NCBI RefSeq assembly: GCF_050003625.1
Contig: NC_134397.1
Location: 270,128,070 to 270,192,069, forward strand
Direction: 5' to 3'
DNA length: 64,000 nt
Origin: Haematobia irritans
Lineage: Eukaryota; Arthropoda; Insecta; Diptera; Muscidae
A program made the position numbers and the translations under genes. Below are positions 41,074 to 52,054 of the stretch, piece after piece (the stretch's first letter is position 1; each line of letters opens with the position of its first letter). The notes beneath the pieces were generated by a model. The model made no database searches. It saw only the letters and a program-made list of their open reading frames with translations, and had not been told where the DNA came from.

Positions 41074-42753
41074 ATACGCTCCACCATAGGATGGGGGTAT
41101 ATTAACTTTGTCATTCCGTTTGTAACACATCGAAATATAGCTATAAAACAATAAAGTATATATATTTTGGCTCGTGGTAAAATTCTGAGTCGATCTAAGA
41201 ATGTCCGTCCGTCCGTCCGTCTGTTGAAATCACGCCAACTGCCGATCGAAACAAGCTATCGACGTGAAACTTGGCACAAGTAGTTCTTATTGATGTAGGC
41301 CCATTTGCAATACCATCCGATATTGCAAATGAGCCATATCGGGCCACTTTTACGTATAGCCCCCATATAAATTTGGCTTGCAGAGCCTTTTGGAGGAGCA
41401 AAATTCATCCGATTCGGTTGAAATTTGGTACATGGTGTTGGTATATGGTCTTTAACAACCATGCAGGAATTGGTCCATATCGGTCCATAATTATATGTAG
41501 CCCCCATATAAACCGATCCCCAGATTTGACCTCCGGAGCCTCTTGGAAGAGCAAAATACACCCGATCCAGTTGAAATTTGGTACGTGGTGTTAGTATATG
41601 GTCTCTAACAACCTTGCACAAATTGGTCCACATCGGTCCATAATTATATATAGCCCCCGTATAAACCGATCCCCAGATTTGGCTTGCGGAGCCTCTAAGA
41701 GAAGCAAATTTCATCCAATCCGGCTGAAATTTGGTACATGGTGTAAGTATATGATCTATAACAACTATTCAAAAATTGGTCCACATCAGTCCATAATTAT
41801 ATATAGCCCCCATAAAAAGCGATCCCCAGATTTGACCTCCGGAGACTCGTTTATGAGCATAATTCATCCAATTCGGTTGAAATTTGGTACGTGGTGTTAG
41901 TAATGGTCTCTAACAACCATGCAGGAATTGGTCCATATCGATCCATAATTATATGTAGCCCACATATAAACCGATCCCCAGGTTTGACCTCCGGAGCCCC
42001 TTGGAAGAACAAAATACACCCGATCCAGTTGAAATTTGGTACGTGGTGTTAGTATATGATCTCTAACAACTATTCAAAAATTCGTCCACATTGGTCCATA
42101 ATTATATATAGCCCCCATATAAACCGATCCCCAGGTTTGACCTCCGGAGCCCCTTGTAAGAGCAAAATACACCTGATCCAGTTGAAATTTGGTACGTGGT
42201 GTTAATATATGGTCTCTCACAACCATGCAAAAATTGGTCCACATCGGTCCATAATTATATATAGCCCCCATATAAACCGATCCCCAGATTTGGCTTGCGG
42301 AGCCTCTAAGAGAAGCAAATTTCATTGGATCCGGCGGAAATTGGGTACATGGTGTAAGTATATGATCTCTAACAACTATTCAAAAATTGGTCCACATCGG
42401 TCCATAATTATATATAGCCCCCATATAAACCGATCCCCATGCCTAACTAGGTCCATATCGGTCTATAGTTATATATAGCCCTCAGACAAATTGATCCCCA
42501 ATCACACAAAAATTGGTCCATATCAAGTTCATAATTGTAGCCCCCATATAAGCGACCCCCATATTTCAATTCTGGCTCTCTACCACGTATGGACTAACTC
42601 ACAATTTAGAAAACGATGTTAAGAAGTTTTAAGATACCACAACCCAAGTAATTCGATTGTGGATGACAGTCTTTAGTACAAGTTTCTATGCAGTCCATGG
42701 TGGAGGGTACATAAGATTCGGCCTGGCCGAACTTACGGCCGTATATACTTGTT
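41074..42753 (+). repeat. HLE-1 copy G, complete ends
   Basis: Slightly altered hairpin (atacgctccaccatagg), core, (GTCC)n near 41203, then about eight monomers. It lacks a 30-bp array before the 3' end (cggcctggccgaacttacgg, cttgtt at 42753). Confidence 0.85.
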
Positions 42754-42869
42754 TCAAAATTATAACATATCAAGTCCCAGCAAAAAAGCGTCGCCAACAA
42801 AGTAGTTAAAATGTTCTTTTTGGATGTGGAAGTGGTGCAAAAAAGACCCAGAAGCGATGAATTTTACAT

Positions 42870-43906
42870 CCCAGCAAGAAAAGAGCTTCCAAAAAAGTAG
42901 TTGGGTCCCTAATTTGTGATCCAGAAGTAGTGCAAACTTGGATCATCTCCAATAAATTTTAAATGGACTTGTCATAGGACGCAAGTACTCCATTTTTGGA
43001 TCCTTTGCATTGCTTTAGACTGTGCCATGGAAGTTAATTTGGATAAAGAAATTAAAAAAAAAAACAAATTTCCAATTTCACCTTTATTCATATATTTTTA
43101 TCGGTGTTTTTTGTTACACTTTGATTTTATCATTATCTAATTTTTACAAATTGAAAAACTTCTTCGTTTATACCGGGGGTTGAACCTGGGTGTGTTGGCA
43201 CCATAACAGAAAGCCTTAGCACGCTCAGTCACAAACGCCATTGAACACGATACATCAGAACGTCCATTTAAATGTTTATGATATGAAATTAATATAACAA
43301 CACGGCATTACATTTTAACTACTTCCTGAGATGTTTTTTTATTATTATGAATGAAAAAATAAAGATAATTTTTTTATAATAAAAAATTATTTTTTTATGT
43401 TATATATAGCGTTTTTATTTTGTTTTTTTTTTTTTCGGAATATATTTTTGTATAAATATATTTTTCCATTAAAAACCAACCTAAAATTATCGTAATTTGC
43501 AAATCCTTCTCAAAAGAACTTCTATGGAACTGAAAAAGTCAAACGGCACAGGTTCAAATCCCAGCGGGGATGATTTATTATTTATTTTTACTTTTTTATT
43601 GATTTTCTATTCTTTTTTGCGAAATGTAATTATCCAAAACTTTAATTTTCACTTAAAACGGCCTTATTCCGAACTTTTGGAAGTGGAAAAAAATAGATAG
43701 GAGATCCCGGGAAGTGCTTTAAAATAAGTGTTTTTGGACTGCATCGGAAGTGGAAAAAGCTTGATAAGGGATTCCGGGATGCGCCTTAAGAGGAAGGTTT
43801 GTGGACTTGTCCAAAAAACTGCATCGGAAGTGGAAAAACTTGATGGGGGATTCCGGGATGCGCTTTGAAAGAAATGCTTGTGAAACAACTTCCATTTTTT
43901 TGCTGG
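42870..43906. mobile_element. Second CCCAGC-ended element nested inside
   Basis: CCCAGCAAGAAAAGAGCTTC at the left and ttttttgctgg at the right. The outer copy reads attttaca/atgggctt across it. It is 1.04 kb, with a three-times repeated tail segment (43670-43900: ggaagtggaaaaa...gggattccgggatgcg). It carries tRNA-like patches. Non-coding. Confidence 0.7.
43175..43243 (-). other. tRNA-like patch (not a functional tRNA)
   Basis: On the minus strand, tggcgtttgtgactgagcgt then gctaaggc resembles a class II tRNA A-box and D arm, and GGTTCAACCCC is a good B-box. The ends do not pair as an acceptor stem. It is probably a decayed tRNA or SINE head carried by the element. A second B-box-like ggttcaaatccc lies at 43552 on the plus strand. 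Confidence 0.45.
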
Positions 43907-44100
43907 TATGGGCTTGTCATAGGATCGATGTCCAACATTTCAACAGGCATTGCACTGAATTTGAATCACTTTTTAGTTAGGATGTGGTCTGTATTCAGTG
44001 CTTTGGATGTGATTTCAAAACTTTTGTGATATTTTGCCAAATAAATAATTTTTATATCGGTTTTATGATTTTTAATGCATTCTAACGCTTCATAGCTGAG

Positions 44101-44598
44101 GAGGCCTTAGAAATCAAAGAAATCTCAACTTATTGGTTGAGTTGAAAATTTTTGATTTTTCTCATTTAAATAAATGTTCATGGTTATTATTATAGTTACG
44201 ATTATGGTTGTCATATTATTTGGTTTTGTCCATTCAAGTGGTTTGATGTGTTCTATTTCACTATGTAGACGACATTAAAATTACAAAATATTCGAAATGG
44301 AAAACAAAAAATCTCAAAGTATCCAAAAAAAGGATAGAAGAAAATATGCATGGAAGTTGCCTATGGATTTTGTCAACTCAATGTAAGCCCAGCACCATTA
44401 AAAATATTTTGACGCTAAAAACATGTACAATTAAGAGTTCAGAAAGAGTCCTAAGGGCATATGACTGCGCAAAACCCGGGGGCTGGAATTATTCGCTAGA
44501 GGAACCAACAGTTGTTGGACACTATGCACAAGAGTGCACTCAAAAAAATTTATTTTAAATAAATAAATTTTTTAGCGACCTATCTGGCTTTAAATTTA
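44101..44598. other. Non-coding spacer
   Basis: No gene recognised. A 70-codon open frame at 44346-44558 has no family signature. Confidence 0.4.
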
Positions 44599-44710
44599 CA
44601 CTGAAAAAAATATTTACGTGATATTAAAGATTACGCAATCTGAATTTTAGGATGCGCAATTTACACATTATTAAGGACAAATTTCTTTAAAATAATGAAA
44701 TTTTAATTAA

Positions 44711-46738
44711 CCCATTTTTGGCCGCTGTTCGACTACTCGAACAACAAATTTGTCGATTTGCACATACATTTTTTCAATGAAGAAATACTCTCGACGGTTT
44801 ATGTAAAGACACATTATTATAGTAAATTTTGTTGGCTTTCAGGAAAAAACAAGTATATACGGTCGTAAGTTCGGCCAGGCCGAAGCTTATGTCCCCTCCA
44901 CCATCGATTGCGTAGAAACTTCTACTGAAGACTGTCATCCACAATCGAATTACTTGGGTTGCACCGTAACACCGTAATATATACCACATAGTCCATATGT
45001 GGTATATATTAAACTAAAAAGGCCGATTAAATACGTATATAATTAAGCTTAAAGTTCCTATAAATAAATAAAATAAATAAAATTTTAACAAAATAAAATT
45101 ATGACAACATTTTCTATAGAAGTAAAATTTGGAAAAAAATTTCTATAGAAATAAAATTTGGAAAACATTTTCTATACAAATAAAATTTGGAAACAATTTT
45201 CTATAGAAATAAGATTTTGACAAAATTTTCGATAGAAATAAAATTTTTACTAAATTTTCTATAGAAATAACATTTTGACAATGTTTTCTATAAAAATAAA
45301 ATTTTGGTAGATTATTTTTGGCTCGTGTGGCAACGATGATTATGAACCGATATGGACCAATTTTTGTGTGATTGGGGATCGGCTATATATTACTATAGAC
45401 CGATACGGACCAATTTTGGCATGGTTATTAGCGGCCTTATACTAACACCACGTTGCAAATTTCAACCGGATCGGATGAATTTTGCTCCTGCAAGAGGCGC
45501 CGGAGATCAAATCTGGGGAACGGTTTATATGGGGGCTATATATAATTATGGACCGATACGGACCAATTCTTGCGTGTTTCTAAGAGACCACATTCTAACA
45601 CCACGTTGCAAATTTCGACCGGATCGGATGAATTTTGCTCCTCCAAGAGGCGCCGGAGATCAAATCTGGGGAACGGTTTATATGGGGGCTATATATAATT
45701 ATGGACCGATTGGGACCAATTTTGGCATGGTTGTTAGATACAATATACTAACACCACGTACCAAATTTCAATCGGATCGATGGCTTTTGCTCCTCTAAGA
45801 GGCTCCGGAGGTCATATCGGGGGATCGGTTTATATGGGGGCTATATATAATTATGGACCGATGTAGACCAATTTTTGCATGGTCATTAGAGAACATATAC
45901 CAACACCATGTACCAAATTTCAGCCGGATCGGATGAAATTTGCTTCTCTTAGAGGCTCCGCAAGCCAAATCGGGGGATCGGTTTATATGGGGGCTATATA
46001 TAATTATGGACCGATGTGGACCAATTTCTGCATGGCTGTTAGAGACCATATACTTACACCATGTACCAAATTTCAGCCGGATCGGATGAAATTTGCTTCT
46101 CCTAGATCAATCGCAAGCCAAATTTGGGGGTCCGTTTATATGGGGGCTATACGTAAAAGTGAACCGATATGGCCCATTTGCAATACCGTCCGACCGACAT
46201 CAATAACAAGTACTTGTGCCAAGTTCCAAGTCGATAGCTTGTTTCGTTCGGAAGTTAGCGTGATTTCAACAGACGGACGGACGGACGGACATGCTCAGAT
46301 CGACTCAGAATTTCACCACGACCCTGAATATATATACTTTATGGGGTCTTAGAGCAATATTTCGATGTGTTACAAACGGAATGACAAAGTTAATATACCC
46401 CCATCCTATGGTGGAGGGTATAATAAAGGGCATACCTTACATGAAGACTTATTTCCCTTTAATAAAATAGAATGTAATTGTAAATTATTTTTTCCCAAAA
46501 GTGCTTTATAATTGTAGGTAAAGGTCGAAAATAGTCAGTAAGTGAGCTTTGTGTTTTGGTTTTGTACACCCAATTACTCTCAGAGAAACAAAAACTTTCG
46601 CCAACGGCCTCACCTGGCAAAACTATCACAGGTAGAACAATTTTGACAACGGATTTGTATTTATTGGGTTCTAATTACCCTAGAAAAGTAACTTTTGCGT
46701 ATAGATTCGAAAATTTTTGCATCGCGGCAAAAAATGGG
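44711..46738. mobile_element. piggyBac-like element, TTAA target duplication
   Basis: TTAA at 44707-44710 and 46739-46742. The ends are CCCATTTTTGGCCGC and the inverted counterpart of CCCATTTTTTGCCGC. TTAA plus CCC/GGG termini are hallmarks of piggyBac. Without HLE-1 copy D only about 450 bp remain and no transposase, so it is non-autonomous. Confidence 0.85.
44848..46421 (-). repeat. HLE-1 copy D
   Basis: Reversed: 3' end aacaagtatatacggtcgta, 30-bp array 45055-45310, several monomers, core with agacggacggacggacggac, hairpin end ggtggagggtat. It lies inside the piggyBac-like element. Non-coding. Confidence 0.88.
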
Positions 46739-47256
46739 TTAAAAAAAAATTTATAATCTTTGCTTCAAAAATTTTTTTTCATTATATTTGGGACAAACGT
46801 TTTGAAAATTTGCGTACCTTCGTTAAAGTTGCATGTCTTTATACTAAAGCAAATTTTCATTAAAGTAAAGAAAAACATTTTTGATTTAAAGAAATCGTCC
46901 TTAAAATAAATGAAATATTTAATCTTTAGATTTAAGATTAAAACGCTTCAAATATAGGCTAAGACTTATTTTGAGGATTTTGCATCTTTGGTTTAAAGTA
47001 TCCGTCATATTTTGGATTTTTAAACTGGAATTTGTTTGCACGTGAATAGCTTTATTAATATACCGGAAAAATGGAATGAAAATTCTATAAATTAGATCTG
47101 CATCCTAATTTTAATGTTATTGATCCTAGACTTAAAGCCAGATAGGTCGCAAAAAAATTTCCTTATTTTAAAAAACCTGTATTTTTGGCTCGGAATTAAT
47201 ACCAAAAACCCTTAAAGGAAGGTCAAAATCTTCAAGTAAGCTTTTTTTGAGTGTAG

Positions 47257-47741
47257 GACCAATAAAATTAAAACAAGGATACAGATCGCATTTATCAAAG
47301 TGTCATTCTCTTTACGCGGTTTATTAATAAAGGTACTCACGTACAAATAAACGGCGGTGTAAAAATCCCAATTATAACGGATACTTCGAAGTAAAAAATG
47401 TTTTCTTAATTCCTAAACAAAAAACTTTAAACCAAAGACACTAAATCCTCTTAGCCCATATATATGAAGTGTTTTTATCTTAAATCTAATGTTTCAACAT
47501 TAGGACAATTTAAGGACAATTTCTTTAAATCAAACCTGTGTTTCTTTACTTTAGTTAAATTTAAAAAAATTGTGTCCTAAATTTAATGAAACAAATTTTT
47601 AAGCAAAGATTATAAACTTTATTTTAATTAAATTCCATTATTTTAAATAAATTTGTCGTTAATATTTTCTAAATTTCGCATCCTACAATTCAGATTGCGT
47701 AATCTTTAATATAACGTAAATATTTTTTTCAGTGTGGTTGG
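47257..47741 (-). mobile_element. MITE-M, reverse copy
   Basis: It ends gtaaatatttttttcagtgt, the inverse of the left end at 44599, with matching interior (ggacaatttctttaaatcaa; gcgtaatctttaat). It lies tail to tail with the previous copy; the far end near 47257-47330 is unclear. Confidence 0.65.
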
Positions 47742-48720
47742 GTCTAACAAGTAACTCTTGAAGGCATCAGATAAAATATCATTGGCAATTATATTTCCAT
47801 AAATATGCCAACTATCATCAACCGTACAGTAGGATACAGCACAATTTTTCTTTCTCTACCTGCTGATCCTTGAAGTTTTCTTAACTATTGCTATTATATT
47901 TAAATATCTTTCAACAAAAGTGCAAAACTTTACTCCTTTGGAATATTGCCAAAACGTGACTTTAAAACAAAGACTTCACAAAAGCCACAAAGCTCTTTTT
48001 GCAAATATGTTTTCCATTTTGTTCACATTGCTTATTGACCAACTTTGCCTTGACTGATTGCCGATTATATTGAGAGAGGATAAAATTGCATATAAATAAA
48101 TTCTCTAGGGTTTAACGATACTTTAAAAATGTTTTCGAAAACATATTTGCTTATGGGGATGGGGAAAGGAAATTTGAATGGGAATGCAGTTTGCATTCTC
48201 CTTTGTTATTTGCCTAAGCCCTTTTCTTAGGAAAATTCCCAAAGCAATAAGTTTTGAATATATCAAATTTTTGCATTGCTTCAAGGTTATCCAAGCAAAC
48301 CGAAAAGAAACTCCCCCATAACTGGGATAAAACTTTGAAATAGATTGCAACTAATTTGTCCCCCTACAATCATGGTGAAATGTCAAACCATGGATGTTAA
48401 TGATGTAAATTAATTTATATGTGGATATTTAAGTACTTAGCAAGATTGTTGCTATTCTATGATTTTAGAAGTGATGAGTAGTAAAACGGTAATATCTGCC
48501 GAAAGCAAAAACATTGAACTTCAAAGTTCATTTACAAAGTTAGTTTCATGAAGTTAAATGGATGTGAAATTTTAAATCTTAAATTGTGGAGGATTTGAAA
48601 ACGAATTCGTGGCGGAATTACGTTATTAATATGCGTAGGTTAAATGTCACTTATTGGCGCCTTACAAATATATATACACCAATTTCAAAATTTCATTAAA
48701 ATTTTTTCTATCAATGTATA
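47742..48720. other. Intergenic, nothing recognised
   Basis: No supportable frame or RNA gene. Confidence 0.5.
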
Positions 48721-48850
48721 CCTAAGGTGAAACATAATATGTTTTAAGAATACAAACAATATTTTGTTTGGACAAACCCTGTAAATATATATATGCTTGA
48801 ACCAAAATGTGTTTGGGGTATATGTTACAGAAGCGATTTTTTTGGAGGTT
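48721..48850 (-). repeat. AAACATAT-rich repeat, fragment
   Basis: The reverse of 10360-10480: cctaaggtgaaacataatat, atgcttgaaccaaaatgtgt, gttacagaagcga. Confidence 0.7.
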
Positions 48851-48943
48851 GTATGATCAGCAATATTCTATGGCTGGGTTTGCATCAAATCTGAATGAGC
48901 CGTGGGGATTAGTACAGCAGAAGTAAGATGATATACACAGAAG

Positions 48944-49431
48944 TAGAGGTGTGCGCGTCACAAGACTCACGTGATTCGTGAACAAAATCTAGATCAACTC
49001 TCGTGAGTGTGCGTGAATGGGACTAAAATAAATATGTCGTGCGTGAACGTGCGTGAGAAATAAAATCGGTTCGTAAATGTGCGTGAATAAAATTTCTGCA
49101 AAATCACGCTCACGAAAAAAATCAAGATTTAATCCATACTCGTATGTTAACTGAAATTAATTTATCTCTCGAACTATATTCTATCTTTGAATTTTGTTAC
49201 CTTTGGTGATTTCCGTTTGGAAAATATCGTGAGTCTCGTGAATTGTCGTGAATCGTTCGTGAGCGTGAGTCTTTAAAAGTAGTTCGTGCGTGAGTACTGG
49301 TTTTTATTTCGTGAGTGTGTGTGAGTGGGATTCGCTACCACACGTATCGTCCGTGAGCGTGCGTGAATAAACATTTTGCTTCGTGAATGTGCGTGAGTGT
49401 GAGTGAAATTTCAGTCACGCGCACACCTCTA
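48944..49431. mobile_element. CGTGA-type hAT element, complete, 8-bp TSD
   Basis: CACAGAAG is repeated exactly at 48936-48943 and 49432-49439. The ends are TAGAGGTGTGCGCGTCAC and the inverted counterpart of TAGAGGTGTGCGCGTGAC. Of its 488 bp, large parts are variants of CGTGAGTGTGCGTGA and the complement. No protein. Truncated relatives lie at 7037-7090 and 17863-18113. Confidence 0.9.
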
Positions 49432-49535
49432 CACAGAAGTACACATTTTTTTTTGGCTTTAAAGCCGCCAGTTAATTGATCAAATTAATTTTTAATTGGA
49501 TGATAATTTATATAATTAAATTATCTGTATAGTTG

Positions 49536-49645
49536 TAATACCCACCGTCATAGAATGGTGCCATTCCGTTGGCAACACAATCAAATATCGATTCTTGATC
49601 AGGGAGAAAGTCTATGATAATAATATAACAATGTCCGTCTGCCTG
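49536..49645 (+). repeat. HLE-3 5' fragment
   Basis: aatacccaccgtcatagaat, gattcttgatcagggagaaa, aatgtccgtctgcctgtc. It is cut by a mariner relic. Confidence 0.7.
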
Positions 49646-49647
49646 TC

Positions 49648-50288
49648 ATGGTACGAGTGTTTTATATTTCGGGAATAGATAAGAAAAACAAAAATATCGA
49701 AAATTGCTTTATTCCTTTTCAAATTATTCCTCATTAAGATGTATACACTTTTGCATGCTTTTGAACCAATTGTCGAAGCGATTTTGCCACTCTGTTTGAG
49801 GTATCTCCAAAACCATGCATTCTGAACACATCAACCGCTTCTTCGAGTGTCGAAAAACTTTGAACTCTGATTTCCTTTTTTTTTTACGCACGGGGCCAAG
49901 TCAGGACTATATGGCGGATTGATGTATTTTGTGCTCAAAAATTCAGTTGTTTGAGCCGATAGGTGAGAGCTCGCATTGTCGTGAAGAAGTGTGGTCCGTC
50001 TTCGGCAGATGGATTTTGTGGAAGACAACTGACAAACTGTCAAACTGTTCTGCCCTGTTCTAGAGGTACGATTACGGCATGCTCAGAAAAAACAGGCGAT
50101 CTTTTGCCTGGAAGTGCATAGTGCGCGAGCAACATTTGTTGGATTTGGCTTATTTTGAAACACCCATAGAGACTGCTGTTTATTTTCGAGCTCATACACG
50201 TAAATCCACTTTTTAATCTCCTGTCACGATCCACTATTAATCTCCTGTCACGATGTTTCGTAGCACCGCGACCGTATTTTTGGAGCAT
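49648..50288 (-). pseudogene. Second mariner transposase relic
   Basis: Minus-strand pieces in shifting frames: 50288-50040 (GFTCMSSKINSSLYGCFKIS; YALPGKRSP; VPLEQGRTV), then 50020-49860 (LLHDNASSHLSAQTTEFLS; YSPDLAPC), then 49810-49725 (VLEIPQTEWQNRFDNWF). The DNASSH and SPDLAPC motifs hold the second and third acidic positions; the final residue after DLAPC is lost in a deletion and A-run. The N-terminus is missing. A 24-bp duplication lies at 50215-50262. A mariner different from the Himar1-like copy, and dead. Confidence 0.85.
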
Positions 50289-50289
50289 T

Positions 50290-50533
50290 TCTTTTCTCTT
50301 TTCTCTTATTACTGATTGCTGCCCGATTCCACGTTAAGCTCAATGACAAGGGACCTCCTTTTTATAGCCGAGTCCGAACGGCGTTCCACATTACAGTGAA
50401 ACTACTTCGAGAAGCTTTGAAAAACTTAGAACTGTCGCCAGTATTACTGAGAGGGGATAATCCACCGCTGAAAATCTTTTTGGTGTTTGGTAGAAGCTTG
50501 GTTTGAACCCACGACCCTGTGCATGCAAGGCGG
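50290..50533 (-). mobile_element. tRNA-derived SINE, copy 4, partial
   Basis: The SINE body (tgctgcccgattccacgtta; gggacctcctttttatagcc) to the B-box region (ggtttgaacccacgaccctg). It stops in the tRNA head at 50533. The tail end is missing. Confidence 0.82.
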
Positions 50534-50539
50534 AAAAAA

Positions 50540-51000
50540 TTTTGTCAAAATTTTATTTCTATAGAGAATTTAGTCAACATTTTATTTCTATTTACTATAG
50601 AAAATATTGTCAAATTAATTGGAGATGAATATTGAGCAAAATCTACCATAGAATCCAGAATTTTACCAATCTACCAAACAGAAAAAAATTCTATTGAAAA
50701 TTCAATTTTCGGTAGAATTCTTCCAAATGTCTAAGTGAGCCTGATACATCGGTCTGCCACAAAACCTAACATAGCCATCACTAGGGTTGCCCAATCCCGA
50801 AATACAAAAGGCAAGCCTCGTAGTGTGTTTAAAAGTCTATGGAATGTACATTTCAAGCCATCGTGTTATTTCAGCCGATTTTCTTGAGCGTTCATAAGAG
50901 ATTTTAACGATTTCTTTAGAACTAAAACAAAAGTAGGCCCTATAAATTCAGTGTCCGATGTAGTCTGCATATAAGGAAATTTTAATTAACTTCGTCAAAT
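50540..51000. repeat. 30-bp array remnant, SINE/LINE tail, HLE-3 relic
   Basis: Bases 50540-50625 are a short 30-bp array. Bases 50733-50775 (ctaagtgagcctgatacatc...cctaac) are an isolated SINE/LINE 3' tail on the plus strand. Bases 50855-51000 resemble the HLE-3 3' part (ataagagattttaacgattt; ataaattcagtgtccgatgt). Confidence 0.6.
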
Positions 51001-52050
51001 TCACCTGATAATCAAGGTTGTTAACCCTTTCGACTCCGATTTTTTATAGGTATTGCTAAAAAATTTGTTATATTCTTAATCATGTAACATTAGTTTTTAA
51101 ATGTTTAAGACTTTTTAAATTTAATTTCTAGAAGGTGGCTCCTTTTAGATCCAAAATACATCAATAATTCAAACAAACGGATGGAAATTGTGGACCAAGA
51201 AATAAAATCGGGAAATCAGTCTATATGGAGCCTATATCAAAACATGAAAGGATGTTAGTAAATTAAAAAAAAAAAAACATGTAGGAATTTGAAATATTAT
51301 ATAATATATTTTTTTTCGTTTTCGATCCTCAGATCTCAAACTCGGAAAAACATAGAATTTTTTATTTTTTATGTTGTAGTGAGAGGCCCTTAAATTTGGT
51401 CATATTGGTTTTGCGAAAATGTCTTTGGTTCTGCCAAATCTCCGTTGAAGTAAGGTCAACATTTAATTCTGTTGAGTAATTGCTTTTATTTCCTGTGAAT
51501 GAAACAATTTTTTCGTTTTTTTGAAAAGTATCAGTGAACATTTGCAATTACCCTCGTATTTAAAACTTGTAGGTGTTATTTTTTTTTTTTTCATTAACGA
51601 GACTTTCGATATTTGTCATCCAATTACTTAAGAGAATTGCATTAATCAGCTGCTTAATTTTCTTGCAATACAATGTCAATTGAAATGCATGCTTAAGTGG
51701 ATTTTATTTTGGTGGCATTTCTCCTGTTTCATTGGCCTGATGGTACAAGTAATTAAAAGGTAGCCTCACCAGTCTAAAAATAACAACAACAATAGCTCAT
51801 GCTGCGAGTAAAATAAAGGAACACTACTAATATGTTTAACATTTTAATGTGTTCGTCAATGTCACCTAATGACTAAGGCTACATTAAAAATTATGTGCAC
51901 CATTGGTTAGGGAGTATTTTACGGGTTATTATACCTTGAATCACTCTATGGAATAGGATGGTGGCTTTGGTAATATTGATCAATGTCGACCCCTGAGGAC
52001 GGTAGCCACGGCTGGTAGAATTCTACTAAAAATTGTTGATTTTTTAGATT
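51001..52050. other. Intergenic, nothing recognised
   Basis: AT-rich, no supported gene. Confidence 0.5.
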
Positions 52051-52054
52051 TTGC

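Larger units (their letters stand above)
42776..44095. mobile_element. CCCAGC MITE, outer copy, right end decayed
   Basis: It starts CCCAGCAAAAAAGCGTCGCC and continues to about 42869, is interrupted, then resumes at 43907 (atgggcttgtcatagga; tttcaacaggcattgcac), homologous to 1560-1640 and beyond. The outer right terminus is not seen. Confidence 0.7.
44599..47256 (+). mobile_element. MITE-M, complete, holding a piggyBac-like element
   Basis: It begins acactgaaaaaaatatttac and ends gctttttttgagtgta, imperfect inverted ends. The interior is AT-rich and non-coding. The piggyBac-like insertion occupies 44711-46738; the joined flanks match the reverse copy at 47330-47741. Confidence 0.75.
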
